This document shows, in pieces, positions 13,196-13,291 of a stretch of 13,291 nucleotides of DNA. The stretch's first letter is position 1; every line of letters starts with the position of its first letter. Position numbers and translations under genes: made by a program. The notes below the pieces were generated by a model. The model saw only the letters and a program-made list of their open reading frames with translations. It was not told where the DNA came from and did no database searches. This DNA is from Candidatus Cloacimonadota bacterium (lineage in GTDB: Bacteria; Cloacimonadota; Cloacimonadia; Cloacimonadales; TCS61): positions 1-13,291 of the forward strand of contig JAQICU010000045.1 in the NCBI GenBank assembly GCA_027858325.1, written 5' to 3'.

Positions 13196-13291
13196 TTATT
13201 TTTCAAAATATTTTTTTAAATTATTAAAAACAAAATCCCAAGCTTCTTGGACGTAATCAAAAACTTTATCCCATTCTTCACCAACTTTCCA
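13196..13291 (-). CDS. C-terminal fragment of an unidentified gene (cut by window edge)
   Basis: The reverse strand from the edge reads 31 residues, WKVGEEWDKVFDYVQEAWDF then VFNNLKKYFEK, and a TAA at 13196-13198. The stretch is an amphipathic helix with aromatic residues (W, F, Y) at regular spacing and many acidic and lysine residues. It has the same strand as the NIF3-like gene, 41 bp upstream, so they may share a transcript. Too short to assign. Confidence 0.55.
   Translation of the reverse strand, partial: WKVGEEWDKVFDYVQEAWDFVFNNLKKYFEK

Overview
The window is AT-rich DNA from a diderm (Gram-negative-type) bacterium. LpxK (lipid A synthesis), several exported proteins with beta-barrel features and a C-terminal ...YVW ending on two of them all point to an outer membrane. 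The mix of gene content, AT-rich codon use and abundant GTAG-footed palindromic repeats resembles uncultured Cloacimonadota or a neighbouring phylum; this placement is an impression and not demonstrated here. No rRNA, tRNA, CRISPR array, phage or classical defence genes were found.

Layout from left to right. A truncated secreted-protein gene on the minus strand (1-202) diverges from gpsA (407-1393), which is followed by a sodium:solute symporter (1495-2946), an exported beta-rich protein (3033-4166) and an EamA-type permease (4250-5077). A REP pair / RAYT / REP pair module follows (5087-5720). A minus-strand operon then reads cobO, two tandem paralogous small outer-membrane barrels, and lpxK (8319 down to 5716). 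Two plus-strand sugar ABC permeases of the MalF/MalG type (8510-10487) have neither a binding protein nor an ATPase beside them. A 520-bp intergenic island packed with palindromes holds one small two-helix membrane protein gene between 50-bp direct repeats. The window ends with a minus-strand set: a 31-residue C-terminal fragment, a long-form NIF3-like protein, a second RAYT and a YqaA-type membrane protein.

Most genes are ordinary housekeeping or transport genes. The unusual part is the REP/RAYT system. Three different palindrome families each have a GTAG tetranucleotide directly abutting the stem, which is the arrangement recognised by TnpA_REP (RAYT) transposases. Three copies of family 1 are inverted pairs (BIME-like); two of them flank RAYT 1. 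These copies supply the stop codons of the symporter, of RAYT 1 and of lpxK. A BIME of a second family lies in frame inside the coding sequence of RAYT 2, and a third family abuts the 3' end of yqaA. RAYT 2 itself sits between its neighbours with 0-nt and 4-nt gaps.
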